Source: Sistotremastrum niveocremeum HHB9708
Taxonomy: Eukaryota > Basidiomycota > Agaricomycetes > Sistotremastrales > Sistotremastraceae
NCBI GenBank assembly: GCA_001630475.1
Contig: KV419407.1
Coordinates: 186,001 to 250,000, forward strand
Direction: 5' to 3'
Length of the DNA: 64,000 nucleotides
A program made the position numbers and the translations under genes. A model generated the notes under the pieces. The model was not told the origin of the DNA. It was given only the letters and a program-made list of their open reading frames with translations, and searched no databases. Positions within the stretch are counted from its first letter, which is position 1, and each line of letters begins with the position of its first letter. Positions 23,549 to 34,957 of the stretch are shown here, in pieces.

Positions 23549-25635
23549 CTATAACAAGACTCCTGCGTCTTTTCCTTGCGACACGAGTTCAGTCCACTCC
23601 GACCGCCATCTTACCATGTCGGCCTTGAGTTTCTTGTCCTCCATCGCCTTTGATATCCATCGGAACAACGCATCCTCATCTTCGGGAACGAAGAAAGAGG
23701 AAAGCAGTGAGAGAATTGACTCGAAAGAGGCGGTCTTGGACAGCAAATGGTCTAAGAAAGTCTGCATCAGACCATCCGGAGGCTGGCTGAGATGGACGTA
23801 CCTTTGAATGCCCATACAATCGCAACCGCCATGACGACTAGTACATCTCGACCCTCGAGGAAAAATGCATCCCAGAGCCTGAGCTGGGTCTGGAATGGCA
23901 CGCTATTGGCGAAAAGCGTGATATACCATTTTGTTGCATAGGATGTCGTAGAGATCATGTGCTTTTGCTATTGTGAACCGTTCTCAGGGGTTATTGAAGC
24001 AATAGGAAAGAGACACGCACGAATGCAGCATATACCCCTGGCATCATCCGTTGCGTGACCTTTTCCTGGACGTATATGGACTCGAGCAAGCCAGGAAAGC
24101 CCGGCTGAAATATGGTATGCATATTGAACCCATCGTGTAATTGACAAAGGCTCGTATATGTTCGCTATGTGATCATGGAATATCAGAGGAGAACGGCGCT
24201 ACATCGAAGAGGAACACGTACCTCTGGCTCCATATAGAAAAGCAAGGTAGCTGCAATGGGTCCCATTCCTTGACAATAACCGCAATCCTCACACTTCAGC
24301 GAAAATGAATGCAGGACATGAAACAGAGATCGCTGTCTGAAACCAACACTTAGAAACAAGAAAAGAATGGAGAAGAGGACAGAACTCACCCGAGTCCATA
24401 ACGTGTTCGAAACATAACGTGGCCGCTGATGGTCCGCGGGACATCCAGGTCAATCTGGATGTCATAGTCCGAGGGCTTGTCTATAAGTTCCTGATATTTA
24501 TCAGGAGGAGGCGCCCGATTGCCAGCTTTTCGACTGATGAGCATCGCCCATACAGCCCTCCGCCATCGGTCCGGAACACCCTTGTATATCCTTTCTCGGA
24601 GCTTGTCTTCTTTGCTAGCTTTCAGCGTCCATAAGTCTCGGTTGGGCGCAGGGGCTTCGAGCATGCGGTCCCACTTGGATATTCGTGATGACTCTTTGGG
24701 AGACACGGAGACTGGCGGGACCCGAGGCAACGGGGAAGGCGTCGGAGGAACAGTGGACGTAGTCGGTGTGTACAATGAGAGCGGTTTCGAGGTGGGGAGA
24801 AGCAACAGACGGTCACTCGATGGAGTTGAGAAAAAGCCGTACCTGAAGATAAAAAATAAATATTAATTGTCGAGGACAAAGCGCAAAATTGGTCGGCTTA
24901 CCGATCAACGGTCCTCAGTACGTCGATTTCTTTGCTCGTCAGCTCTTTGGTAGCAAACATGCTAGCACGAAGCTGTTCAATCGTTGCATTAAGTCGAGCA
25001 CGTGTTCGCTCTATCCCTTCCTCGTAGCCATCGCCCTTGACGCCGCAGACATCTAGCTGGGCATAGGTGTTCCGGATAAAGGAAGAATCAGGATCCTCCG
25101 TTAAAAGAGGTTGCTCATGCGATATGGGGGTGGATGGACTTGGAGTGGGAGGGGTAGGTTTGTCCAGGAACAAAACAGGACGCGGGGTTGTTGGAGATGC
25201 AGGCACGGATGCTGATTGGGTGGGCAAGGACAAAGACGATGTAATAGCGTATTCAAGAGAAGTAGAATCGCGGGGTTCGGGTGCGGATAATGGTCGGGAG
25301 TCATTGGGAAGCTGCGCTCTAGGTGGTCGTTCATGAGTGTCTGCATCCGTCAACTGGGCAGTAGTTGAGATGGGTGTGCCGCCGGAATCTGGTGAAGGCG
25401 ACGGGTGTGGATGCAGCGAATCCTGGGAGATGAGGACCTGGGAGACGTCCTTTGTCGGTGCCCAGCTGCTTCGTCGTTCCTCGCCATACATGGAATAAAT
25501 TGTGATAAGAGTTGCCTCTGAGCCGCTGCGCTCGCGTGTGGACCGGGATGGAATTGAGGATTGATCAGTGCTGGAACTGGCGCGGGCTTGTTGCTTGTTT
25601 TGAGGCGGATGCAGGAGACTCTGAGCAGAAAGCAT
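23549..25635 (-). CDS. TBC-domain Rab GTPase-activating protein
   Basis: The N-terminal 350 residues are Ser/Thr/Pro-rich and probably disordered. The TBC domain then starts at RERIYKGVPDRWRRAVWAML. The two catalytic fingers are present: IQIDLDVPRT supplies the arginine (IxxDxxR) and CGYCQGMGPIAATLL the glutamine (YxQ). After several introns the C-terminal half continues with FKHMISTTSYATKWYITLFA, FQTQLRLWDAFFLEGRDVLV and a helical end. This is a Rab GAP acting in membrane traffic; the target Rab cannot be named from sequence. About five introns of 50-80 nt interrupt the domain, so no single frame spans it. Confidence 0.9.
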
Positions 25636-25870
25636 TGCAAGCAGTCAAAGAGCGAATAGTCGGTCGGTTAAAGCAGAGAAAGCGTGTGTCGTTGGCGACT
25701 GAATGTCCGGGAATACATCTCTCTCGTCGGACTTGCAATTTAGCCGCCAAAGCCGGAAGCAGAGCCGCTCAGCCGATTCCGATCCGCACGCCCGACAAAA
25801 GCTCTAAAAGGATCCTCGAATATTCTGCAAATACACGCGCCCACCAGAGACCTTACTAAGATGTCAGGGC

Positions 25871-27178
25871 ATGAGACTTCTCTCCGTGCTACGGTCTACC
25901 ATGTCTGCTATCCCATCGACTATGCGCGCTATTACCATCCCCAAGCACGGCGGACTCGAGGTCATCCAAGAGTCAATCTTGCCGACTCCCCAGCCATCTG
26001 CTAACAACGTTTTGATCAAAGTGGACTATGCAGGTCAGAGAGCCCTTATCTTATCGCAATCAATATTTTTACCCTATTTCACGTACAGGCGTAAATTTCC
26101 GAGACACCTATGTGAGGACGGGACTCTACCCATCGTCCACTTTCCCTGTCATCCTGGGCCAAGAAGCCGCAGGAACTGTCGTAGCACTCCCGACGGACCA
26201 GAAACTGTTGGAGAGTGAGGCATTCAAGAGAAAGGGGCTGTCCATCGGCTCCCGAGTAGCAACCGTACGTGACATTCGTTGGGGATGATTATACCTTGTC
26301 ATTTATATGCATGTCTCACAACAAAGGTTGCAACCCAAACATTTGCCGAGTACTCATCTTCACCATGGTTGGGAGTGTTCAAGATCCCAGATTCGATTCC
26401 CAACACCATCGGTGTGGCAGCTATGGTCCAGGGCTTTACGGCATTGACTTTCATGACGGAGGCATACAATGTCCAAAAAGACGATTGGATTCTGGTGCAT
26501 ACCGCGGCCGGAGGGCTCGGCCTGATCTTCTGTCAGATCGGAAAGTCGCGTGGTGCCCATATCATCGGCACAACCAGCAGCCCGGAGAAAGCAGAGTTAG
26601 CCAAGGCCCATGGTGCCGAACATGTTATCCTGTATAATCAAGAAGACACAGCTGCTCGAGTCTTGGAAATAACTGGCGGACTAGGCGTACATGCGGTCTT
26701 TGATGGCGTTGGAAAGGATACGTGAGCCATTCAATCAATGACGCGTGTTAACGCACCGAATCTTATATCCACTAGTTGGGAGGCGAACTTCAAGTTGATC
26801 AGACGCAAGGGAACCATTGTGTCCGTTGGCAACGCGTCAGGAGCAGTGCCTCCCTTCCCACCCTTGAAGTTGATTGAGAAGAACCTCAAGGTCTTGAGAC
26901 CAGCGTGAGTCACGCGTTTCCAGTGGGCATCATCACCGAATCATGACGATGAGTCTAGTGTTCCGGGCTACATGACGACGCCAGAAGAGTGCGAATACTA
27001 TGCGACGGAGCTGTGGAAGCTGATTGAAAGCGGGACCGTGAAGATCAAGATATTCAAAGAGTACCCGTTTACTGTGGAGGGCGTTCGAACGTCACAAACT
27101 GACATCACCGGTCGCGGCACGAGTGGCAAGCTCCTGTTGAAGGTCGCTGGTGGGTCTGGGGCTGTTGCGCACTATTAA
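25871..27178 (+). CDS. NADPH:quinone oxidoreductase (zeta-crystallin-like)
   Basis: This is a zinc-free medium-chain dehydrogenase/reductase of the quinone reductase type. Exons give MRAITIPKHGGLEVIQE, then VNFRDTYVRTGLYP and FPVILGQEAAGTV. The NADPH-binding Rossmann motif is HTAAGGLGLIFCQIGK, followed by GTTSSPEKAELAKAHGAEHV and the C-terminal GRGTSGKLLLKV. Two Met codons are possible at the start. The upstream one at 25871 adds a ten-residue basic/hydrophobic stretch (MRLLSVLRST) that could be a weak mitochondrial signal. Four or more introns occur. It is headed away from the TBC gene 235 bases upstream, so the two may share a promoter. A detoxification or redox role is inferred from the family. 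Confidence 0.9.
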
Positions 27179-27281
27179 TTTTGTGGAGCGTTGTATACAG
27201 AAATGACGTAGTGGATATCTTGGAAATAGTACATGTACTCCAGTCTTCGACCTTGTTCTCGTTCTCCTAAACTACAACAAC

Positions 27282-28837
27282 ATGTCTCAGCCACCAGTTC
27301 TTCAAGTTGATCCTGCCTCGACGCCGTCCAGAGAGTGGGCCGAAGCTACCGAGTCCGCGCTTCATACAGACGCCGTCGACAAATCCTATGTCAACCAGCT
27401 CGACAGCACTTCAACCGCACGTCCAGTTGCTGTCACCAGTGCCCTCACTCCAGCAGAGGCAGCTGCAGCTTCAGTCGCACCAGCAGTCGTCGAAGTTCAG
27501 CCCGTCCAGACTCAGTCCAGCACGACCACACCTGGATACGAACTTCCAGGCGCATTCCCGAAAGATCAAAGTAAGTAATCGTGATTATGGCGAAGAACTC
27601 GTACTAAGGTTTTTATGTAGTCGTCGCGGCCCTTCCTAGCCAAGAAGCTGTTCAGGAGACTCTTCGCAGCGCTGCCCAGTTCATCTCCAACGCGGGTTCC
27701 ACCGCTGTTTCATATCTTCCTCCTCAAGAAGATGTGAACAAGGCCATTTCCAATGCCACAACTACTGCCGCAGGATATCTTCCTGCTCAGGAAGATGTAA
27801 CTCGGACCTTTGCTCAAACTGCTACCGCTCTCGCGGGTGCAGGTCAGACCGCTGCGACTACAGCAGCTACATATCTCCCAGAGTCGATTACGAACGTGAT
27901 GCCAGGTTCAACAAGTGTGTTACCTTCACCTACCCCGATATCTATTTTTCTGAACTTGCAATCAGATTCTACCTCCTTACCAAGCCAGGAGAAGTTCGGT
28001 GCTCAACCCGGAGAACATCTGTCTTCCGGTGTCGGTGCATTGCCAGGGCTTCTGAATGAGTCTGGCGTCGCTCTCTTACCAGCAGAAAGGACATCCTTAC
28101 CTTCCGACTACCGTGAAAGCGAAGGAGTACAACCCGGCGACAAGTCAGACGGTGTTGGTCCTCTCCCTGGCAAAGCGACCGAGGAAGGCGTTGTCAGCAA
28201 ATTCGAGCAGACTGCAGGTGTCCCTTCACAGTCTACGTCTTTACCTTCAGACTCTCGCGAGAGCGAGGGTGTCCATCCTGGAGACAAATCAGACGGTGTT
28301 GGTCCTCTGCCTGGCAAAGCCTCCGAAGCAGGAGTCGTGAGCGGATTCGAACGAACAGCAGCACGAACAACTGCCACCCACGGAGCCACCGATTCATCTA
28401 AATCGAACGGCCTCCCAGCGAGCGGAGCAGCTGTCGCATCGTCGAGACCAGGAGATTACCAGCCTAATAATGTAGGTGGAGCTACTGCTTCGCAGTTTCT
28501 TGGCGACGCGGCACACAGAGAAGCTCACATGAACGATTCAAAGGACGTTAAATCTGCTCCTGCACCTCCACCGAAAGATGGCTTGCACCAACCAGCCACG
28601 TTAGTCACTTCTCCCAATCACTCCTATACTCCGGCCTCACAAGACCTTCCTCCCAGCAACGGTTCGACTGACGGGACGTCGAAAAGCACACAAGATGCTG
28701 TTTCACCCAATGGGTCAGAGAAGAAAGTTGGATTCATGGCCAAGCTTAAGGGCGAGGTTAAAATCGTCCAAGGGAAATTGAGCGGCGACCATAACAAAGT
28801 CGATCAGGGCAAATCTTTGAAGAAGGGTGACGCGTAA
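27282..28837 (+). CDS. Hydrophilic repeat-bearing hypothetical protein
   Basis: I do not recognise the family. The protein lacks a signal peptide and membrane segments, is rich in Ser, Thr, Ala, Pro and Gly, and is probably largely disordered. Two introns are likely, near 27571-27620 and 27917-27965. The middle has amphipathic repeats around YLP[PAE][QE] (AVSYLPPQEDVNKAIS, AAGYLPAQEDVTRTFA). A larger repeat with the core SLPSDxRESEGVxPGDKSDG then recurs about every 49 residues, with a third, diverged copy before it. The C-terminal 35 residues are basic and highly ordered-looking (FMAKLKGEVKIVQGKL then KVDQGKSLKKG), resembling a tail found in other fungal hydrophilic proteins. The gene's 3' end lies 91 bases from that of the Argonaute gene on the opposite strand. 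Confidence 0.75.
28091..28345 (+). repeat. Two near-identical 49-codon coding repeats
   Basis: Two copies encode SLPSD[YS]RESEGV[QH]PGDKSDG followed by VGPLPGKA[TS]E[EA]GVVS. They start near 28091 and 28238, about 147 bases apart. A weaker copy starts near 27976 (SLPSQEKFGAQPGEHLSSG). This is in-frame tandem duplication within the coding region. Confidence 0.8.
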
Positions 28838-28928
28838 ACCAACATGGACCATCATTGAATTTCAAGCATTTCTGTAATTGTACATGTACATGCATTCTGT
28901 AATCAAAACATTCATCGTCTCTTACATC

Positions 28929-31900
28929 TTACATCCAGTAAGAATTGTATTTGAGCAGATCGTTGCGCTGCTTCCAAACTCGTTTGTAATGTTCAATACC
29001 CAAGACCTGATCCCCCTCGGAGGCACTTTGAGAATCCGCCAGGTCCGTCCACTGCTGAACATGGAACTTGGCGCGTGCACACACAAGCTAAAATAATATG
29101 AATGTCAGCCTTCGATAATTTGTAGATGATGAAGTCATGAGACACATACATCGGCATCTGGATATAAAATGTCAGAGGAAGTATATTAGCATATAACATG
29201 AAAACTCACAGTAGACAGGAGTCGGAATCGACACAGCTCTGGTCGCCCTCGCGAAATTGTAGCACAACCCATTGCACAGTTCTTGCAACTGATCAGGACC
29301 TATCCCAATCTGATCATGTAGAACCGTATAGTAGCCAGGTCGGCTCGCTAAATATATAATGAGCCACAGCACATCATTGACCAAAAAATGTAACATACTT
29401 CCGAGTAATCCGCTGTGGCTCTGTAGATACCAATTCTTGATAGTAGGATTGGTAATGGAGTGATCAATCACGAAACCGGCAGGAGCGTTGCCACTCCTGT
29501 CTACATTGCTGCTGGGAAGTGGGAAGAAACGGACGTGGTGCCGCTTGATGACCACTATGTATATAACCTTGGGCTTGGGTCCGGTCCTCTCATAGCGCTT
29601 CCAAACCATATCGATCCCCTCTATAACACTCAAATGAGTACAACAACCATACTGTATCGTAGAACACTTACTCTGAATCAACTCCATTTCATATGCACTA
29701 ACGCTTTCAAACTCTCCTTCACTAAGTCCATCACGGAAAAAGCAGATACGGGCAGGCATGACGTCACGTTTGTGGGTTTTACTCTATAAACCAACAGCAC
29801 TCAGATCTTGACGGTCTCAATAGGGATTTTCGTTTACCTGGAATTTCCAAAACATTTCAATAGCATTCTGTGAACAAGATATAAGCATCGACGAGAGTGA
29901 ACTTTGTCAAAAACACATACCGCCATCATCTCGGCCAAATCTACGATTCTTTCCACCCTGGTCTCTTGAACGTTGGTCGTAGCAGTATATCTTGTGGCCA
30001 ATTCATCCATAGACGACACAACTCCACTGACGGATGGAAGCGTAGAGCCAGGGCCGGGGTGACTAACATCGGCACCTGATTGCAACGTAAGATTGACTTG
30101 TAGAAAAAAAAACAGTGCATAGAGAAACGGACCGACAAGCATGGTCGGTGCAGTTCCCATCCATTGACTGGCTGCACCTAGGGATGCGAAATTGGTACCT
30201 CCAAGCTTGGCATTGATCCTGTACAATGCAGTGAGTTTGGTGTTCCTAAATCAGTCGAAGTACATTACTTCATTCTAGATCATCGAGGGGTTCGAATGAG
30301 CTGAGAAGTGAACGCAAGCACACAACAACATACATAATATTCTTGAAGTATTGATCATTGCCGCTTCTGAGCTTGTCCAATCTCTGACATGAACAGGTCA
30401 ACAAAAGAATTAGTAGCCCAATTCACACATACCATGCATTGAGTAGCGACGCCAACCCTAACATCACCGAAATTCTTCACGGCATTCCTGATGGGTTCAG
30501 CGTTTTGAGGAAGGATCACCACCAAGAGATCGGGGTTTTGTTTGGTACGCTCATACATATTCTTGCCGACATTCAGCAGGCCCTGAGAATAAATCTCGGT
30601 ATATGGCACTAATTCTTCCAAAGTCGACACATACATTAGCGATACTATCTTGATTGCCTTGACCATTTAATTGCACGATAGCAGGGGGTTGAGGCGGAAA
30701 GCCTAAAGTGATAAAAGTTCAGAACGAGGACAATTGCCAATATGGGCAGACCAAAGTATTCACCCATTCCTAGGATCGAGTTGTTAGTGAATCTGAGACA
30801 ATATACAGGCATGTGACATACCAAGGTCTTGAAAAGACTTCTTTAATTCCGTCGCACATCGTTGACCGTCCTCCATGGTACCCGCATACATTACAATGGC
30901 CCAGGCATTTATTGTTTTGGGGTGAACAAATTGAGATCTCAACATATTCCATGCACCATCTTTAACGCGCTTCAAAGCAGTTAGATAACCCGTCATAAGT
31001 TGTAAGGCTCGTCGTCATACTCACAAGTTGCTGTTTTTGACCAACTCCGATGAGCGGCGTATCCAAGACACGGCCTCGAACTTCGACAGGCTGTTCAGAT
31101 ACTTGAATACCTGATTGTCTGATAACAGGGGAGTTGCGATAGTCGAGCACAGATTGCGCCCTCATGACTGACTCGAGGCGTTGAGTCGGCCTCATCTTTG
31201 CAAATTCCAACATCTTAGAACGGCATGACGCTGGAATTTGGCCCTTGTAGATCTGACCCGGCTCCACCTCCAAGAATTCGAGCGGAATCACTTCACCGGC
31301 GCCGATTTGGACAGCGAAGATATTTGGATAACTGAGGCGAACGTTGTAAGTGTCACGGAAGTGTCTCTATCAGTCAACATATGAGACGACCTTGGTGTAG
31401 ACTCGAATAACGGGATGACATACCTCGACAGTAATCTCAACACCATCTTTTTCAAACTTGGTTTGAGCACCCTTCATGATCAATGCTTTGATGGGGCGAG
31501 AACGGCTCTTCTGGCCATTGACAACCTTGCAGACTCTCAATTTCTTGAGGAACTTGGTGAGCGAGTTCTTAAGGTGCGGCTCCATTTGTTCCAATTGGCG
31601 CACGTCGGGCCTGCCGCCTCTACCGCCCATGACACTGTCAACATAGCTCATGACAACGCGGAGCAATGGGCCTGCTTGATACCTACTCCATGTTAGCATC
31701 AACACTTCATTAAATTGTTATCAAAACTTACATAGCAGCATTCGTCGCGTTTAGGTTAACCAACATCTTTCCAAGGGTGGGTTTCACGCTCCTACGGTCA
31801 AGATTGAGATGAGCGACCTGGAGGAATGGAATATTGACGTACTGATGAAATCCTCGCCAAATCTCGAGGCCATAGTCAATGTCTTTGCGTCCCGCCTCCG

Positions 31901-32779
31901 TGAATATAGCACGAGGGGTATGAGGGTTCTTCCTATAAGAGAGTGAGTCGTGCATGAATAGCTAAAGATGAGAATACGCACTGAATTGCTGCATGACGAA
32001 GAATGACATGCAATAAGTTGAGTGCAACTAATTGGTCAGCGTCTCCATACGCTGAGCGGCCATCCAAGAGCTTCTGCAAAGTACTGAACGCGATGTGATT
32101 GAGAAAGCTTGCGAGCGAGAGGCGAGAAGCAAGGCTCGGACTTACGAAGGTCTAACGACGCTGACCTTAGTCAGCATGACCGTGTATGTCTTGGGCGGAC
32201 GCCGGCCCGGAATTTCTCTTCCAAAAGTAACGACGAACTAGAAAAGAAACGCGAAGGGTCAAAATCCATCATTCTCCCTTATCACAACAGTATAAAGAGA
32301 CTTACACGACCAGTAGCAGGAATCCTTAATTCCCTAATAGAGAATAAATTGCGCCTGCCGTCAAAAGGGCAGATCGGATCGAAGATCTCCGCATAACGGA
32401 TCTGCCTACAAGGTATATGCACGTTAACAACGTACACACGAAAATCGAAGACGAGAACATGCATGAGGAAATGAAATGCTCACATCGTATCGACAAGCTC
32501 ACGCGCTTGCCGGCCACTTTTAACTTCGGGCTCGAAGGCTGGAGATAACCGCGTGCTCAGACTCAGATCGCATAAGATAAGCGCCGAGGCGCGAACGACT
32601 CACTGACTGAGGAGATATCTGATATCAGTCTCTGTTCGTTATTGGAAAGGATATTGGGGATACGTACTATCGTAGTGATGGAAGTTGCTCGTGGGGAGCT
32701 TAGTTATTTCGAACATGTTTGTCTTTGCAGAGTAGGCAAAGCCTTTCGTGCCACGATAGGCGGCAACTTGATTGGCCAT
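28929..32779 (-). CDS. Argonaute (QDE-2-like) with unusual catalytic tetrad
   Basis: This is a eukaryotic Argonaute, the guide-RNA-binding core of RNA silencing. The start is MANQVAAYRGTKGFAYSAKT; the N, linker 1 and PAZ regions follow, with Piwi from about 30200 downward. Guide 5'-end residues are present in GVATQC and INAKLGGTNF. The Piwi active site has Asp (GADVSHPGPGS, 30068-30070), Glu (RVERIVDLAEMM, 29951-29953) and Asp (FFRDGLSEGEF, 29730-29732). The fourth position, normally His or Asp in GTSRPxHY, reads GTSRPGYYTVL, a Tyr at 29332-29334. The C-terminal block [16 protein letters not shown] is normal and the protein ends LLKYNSYWM. There are well over ten introns of about 50 nt. Its 3' end meets that of the convergent repeat-protein gene. 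Confidence 0.93.
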
Positions 32780-33140
32780 TGTAGATGGTAGAAGTTGTTC
32801 GATAATCAAGATGTAGTAGAATCTTGATAGTTGAAGCCAAGAAAAGGAGGCTGAGAGAAGTAGAGGAGATGTGTCGCAGAGAGGAGATGGTGGTGGTAGA
32901 GAAGAAAGAAAGGCGAATGAGGCGGACTCGGAAACTTGAACTTGAAGGGAAGAGAAAAAAGGAGTCAAACAAACAAAGCGGAATCAGAAAATAGAAAGAA
33001 GTCAAGATGCCGATGTCACACAGATAGGAGCATATAGGAGTTCAACTCGGTTTATTGTAGTATTAAATGTTACAAGGATTATAATGTACAAGTAAGGGTG
33101 ATCAACACATTATTATAGATATACAGGATAGGAGAAGATA
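32780..33140. other. Argonaute promoter side, nothing else recognised
   Basis: A purine-rich stretch (pyrimidine-rich on the coding strand of the Argonaute gene) runs from about 32860 to 33000 and suits its promoter and 5' leader. An AT-rich part follows near the 3' end of the next minus-strand gene. No exon-like frame is convincing. Confidence 0.45.
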
Positions 33141-34476
33141 CTAATTGGAAGCGGGAGAGTTGCCACCAATGATAGGAAGCGCGTTTATGGGGAGTGCGCC
33201 AGTGGGAAGAGCGGAAAGAGGGAGGACGTTGGTGGGGAGAGCGGGGACTGCGCCGGTGGGAAGGGCGGGTAAGGCAGGGAGGGCACCGGTGGGGAGACCG
33301 GGGACGGCGGGAAGGCCGGCAGGGAGAGGAAGTCCAGAGAGGACACCAGTAGGAAGAGCGGGTGCAGCGATGGGAGGGATGACACCGATCACTGGGAGGG
33401 CGGGGGCGCCGGCTGCAAAGTCCTCGTAAGGAGTCTGGGTGGCTTCGTCGGATGCAGAAGTGCTGGTGGGTACTTCGGTGTCGGTATCGGTGGCGGTCGA
33501 GGTGGCATCTGATGAAGTGGCGGTTGCGGTTGCAGTGGCTTCAACGGTGGTCGAGGTGGAGGTCTCGGCGAGTGAGACAGTGGATGAATCGGTCTCGACA
33601 TCGTCTCTGCCGGCTAGGAGAGTCGGCATATCGCCGGGAATGATACCAGTGGGGACTGCGCCACCGGGAGGGAGCATGGATGTGACTGCTGAAGCCGGGA
33701 GTGCGCCTACGACTGAAGGCACAGGGATGAGACTGGCCGGCATGAGAGGGAGATTGGCGGCGCTGGCGGATGAAGTGGGAGAGGAGGGAGCATCGGTTGC
33801 TTGGCGAGCGATACCCGCAATGCCGGCGATGCTGGGGGGAAGGAGAGAAGTAGGGAGGGCGGCGGGAATAGGAAGACTTCCGAGGGGAAGAGAACCAGCC
33901 GCACCGGCTACAACTGAAGTGGGATCGATGGGAAGACCGGGGAGTGAGACCGGGAGAGTTGGGATAGGGAGAGTTGATGCGACTCCCTCGACTGTCGAAG
34001 GAACGGATGACGCTGCTCCAGTGACAAAGCCCAATCCGACCGGTGCAGCGGGTGCAGCGGGGGGAGCGGGAGCGTTCTGTCTGGCTTTGATAGGCAAGCT
34101 CTCTATTACGCCTTCCGCTGTGGTAATGACGGGCCCGAGAGCAGGGAGAGCCTTGCCCAAAGGATCGAGGAGAGGGCCAACCAGACCCTCGACGAGTTCG
34201 CGTTTCGAAGAGCGACGATCTGGAAATAGGTAAGCAAAAGAAAGAAAGGAAATGAAAAGGCAAAGACGTACAGAGAGCTCTACGGCGACCAGCAGCGCGG
34301 ACTGCAGGCATGATATTGATCGTTCTCGGCTGAGGAGACTGAACAAGACGAGGGGATGCCTCGACGTTGTTGAACTGGGGCGAGTCGGGAGTAGGAGAGG
34401 CAGTTGGCGCAGCCAATGACCCGGATCCAATGGCGAGGGAAGCAAAGACAACAGTGGAGGCTTTGGTGAACTTCAT
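33141..34476 (-). CDS. Secreted Pro/Ala/Leu-rich low-complexity protein
   Basis: The protein has a classical signal peptide (MKFTKASTVVFASLAIGSGS then LAAPTAS). One intron of about 50 nt joins RRRALY to RRSSKRELVEG, where SKR|E is a plausible Kex2-type cleavage site. The mature part is made of short Pro-Leu-Ala-Gly motifs: LPIP, LPTG, LPGLP. It has a central Thr/Ser-rich acidic stretch (TATATATSSDATSTATDTDT) and a C-terminal run of LPTG[AV]LPALP-like repeats, ending GGNSPASN. There are no cysteines in the repeat part. It probably acts outside the cell or in the wall. No family is recognised. Strong codon bias makes a long antisense open frame here, which is a shadow. Confidence 0.78.
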
Positions 34477-34597
34477 TGTAAGAGTTGGTAAAGAGTTGGA
34501 AGACTTGTAGAAGAAGTAGTAGAAGTAGTAGAGATGCTTGTTCGACTGTAAGACGAGTGAGTTTTTGTGAGGAATTATTGGCAGTAACCGTCCAGCT

Positions 34598-34603
34598 CTT
34601 ATA
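34598..34603 (-). promoter_or_regulatory. TATA box of the Pro/Ala/Leu-rich secreted protein gene
   Basis: The minus strand reads GTATAAGAG about 125 bases upstream of the start codon at 34476. Spacing and sequence fit a TATA element for this gene. Confidence 0.45.
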
Positions 34604-34621
34604 CAAATTCTGGGGGGCCAT

Positions 34622-34680
34622 GTCTCGGATGAATGCCTCTCAATGAGTGAGTCTCGGATGCAAAACTTCCGATCCGAGAC
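34622..34680. promoter_or_regulatory. Three copies of GTCTCGGAT, two in inverted arrangement
   Basis: GTCTCGGATG occurs at 34622-34631 and 34651-34660, and ATCCGAGAC (its inverse) at 34672-34680. The second and third copies form a perfect 9-bp inverted repeat with a 12-base spacer. The group lies 20-80 bases upstream of the TATA-like box of the secreted-protein gene, a position suited to a transcription factor site. The rest of 34681-34957 holds nothing I recognise. Confidence 0.45.
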
Positions 34681-34957
34681 ACAAATTTGCTTCCGAAACC
34701 TGCGGATATTCGCTTTTCTGGCATCATGGATGTTTCACCTCCCACTTCTGCTTCCGACACCAACTGAGGCTTTGCGAGACATGCCGACACCTGCGAGACA
34801 ACGGAACAATTCTGCAACCGCGTTCAAATCGACTCCGAGTGTTCACATGAATATTCAATGTCCATTATTCCTGAATTATACAATCAATGACGTACGACGA
34901 GTCCAAGAGTCCATTAGACAGTGACTACAAACACTGTCCGGCTCAATATAACCACTC

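Noticed and set aside
28929-32779. An RNA-silencing gene cluster around Argonaute
   Set aside because: No Dicer, RNA-dependent RNA polymerase or helicase motifs occur among the neighbours, so there is no evidence for a cluster.
33439-34233. Long open frame (264 codons) on the plus strand opposite the Pro/Ala/Leu-rich secreted protein
   Set aside because: It is the antisense of a repetitive, GC-biased coding region and has low-complexity Gly/Arg/Val content; the minus strand has a signal peptide and a good intron.
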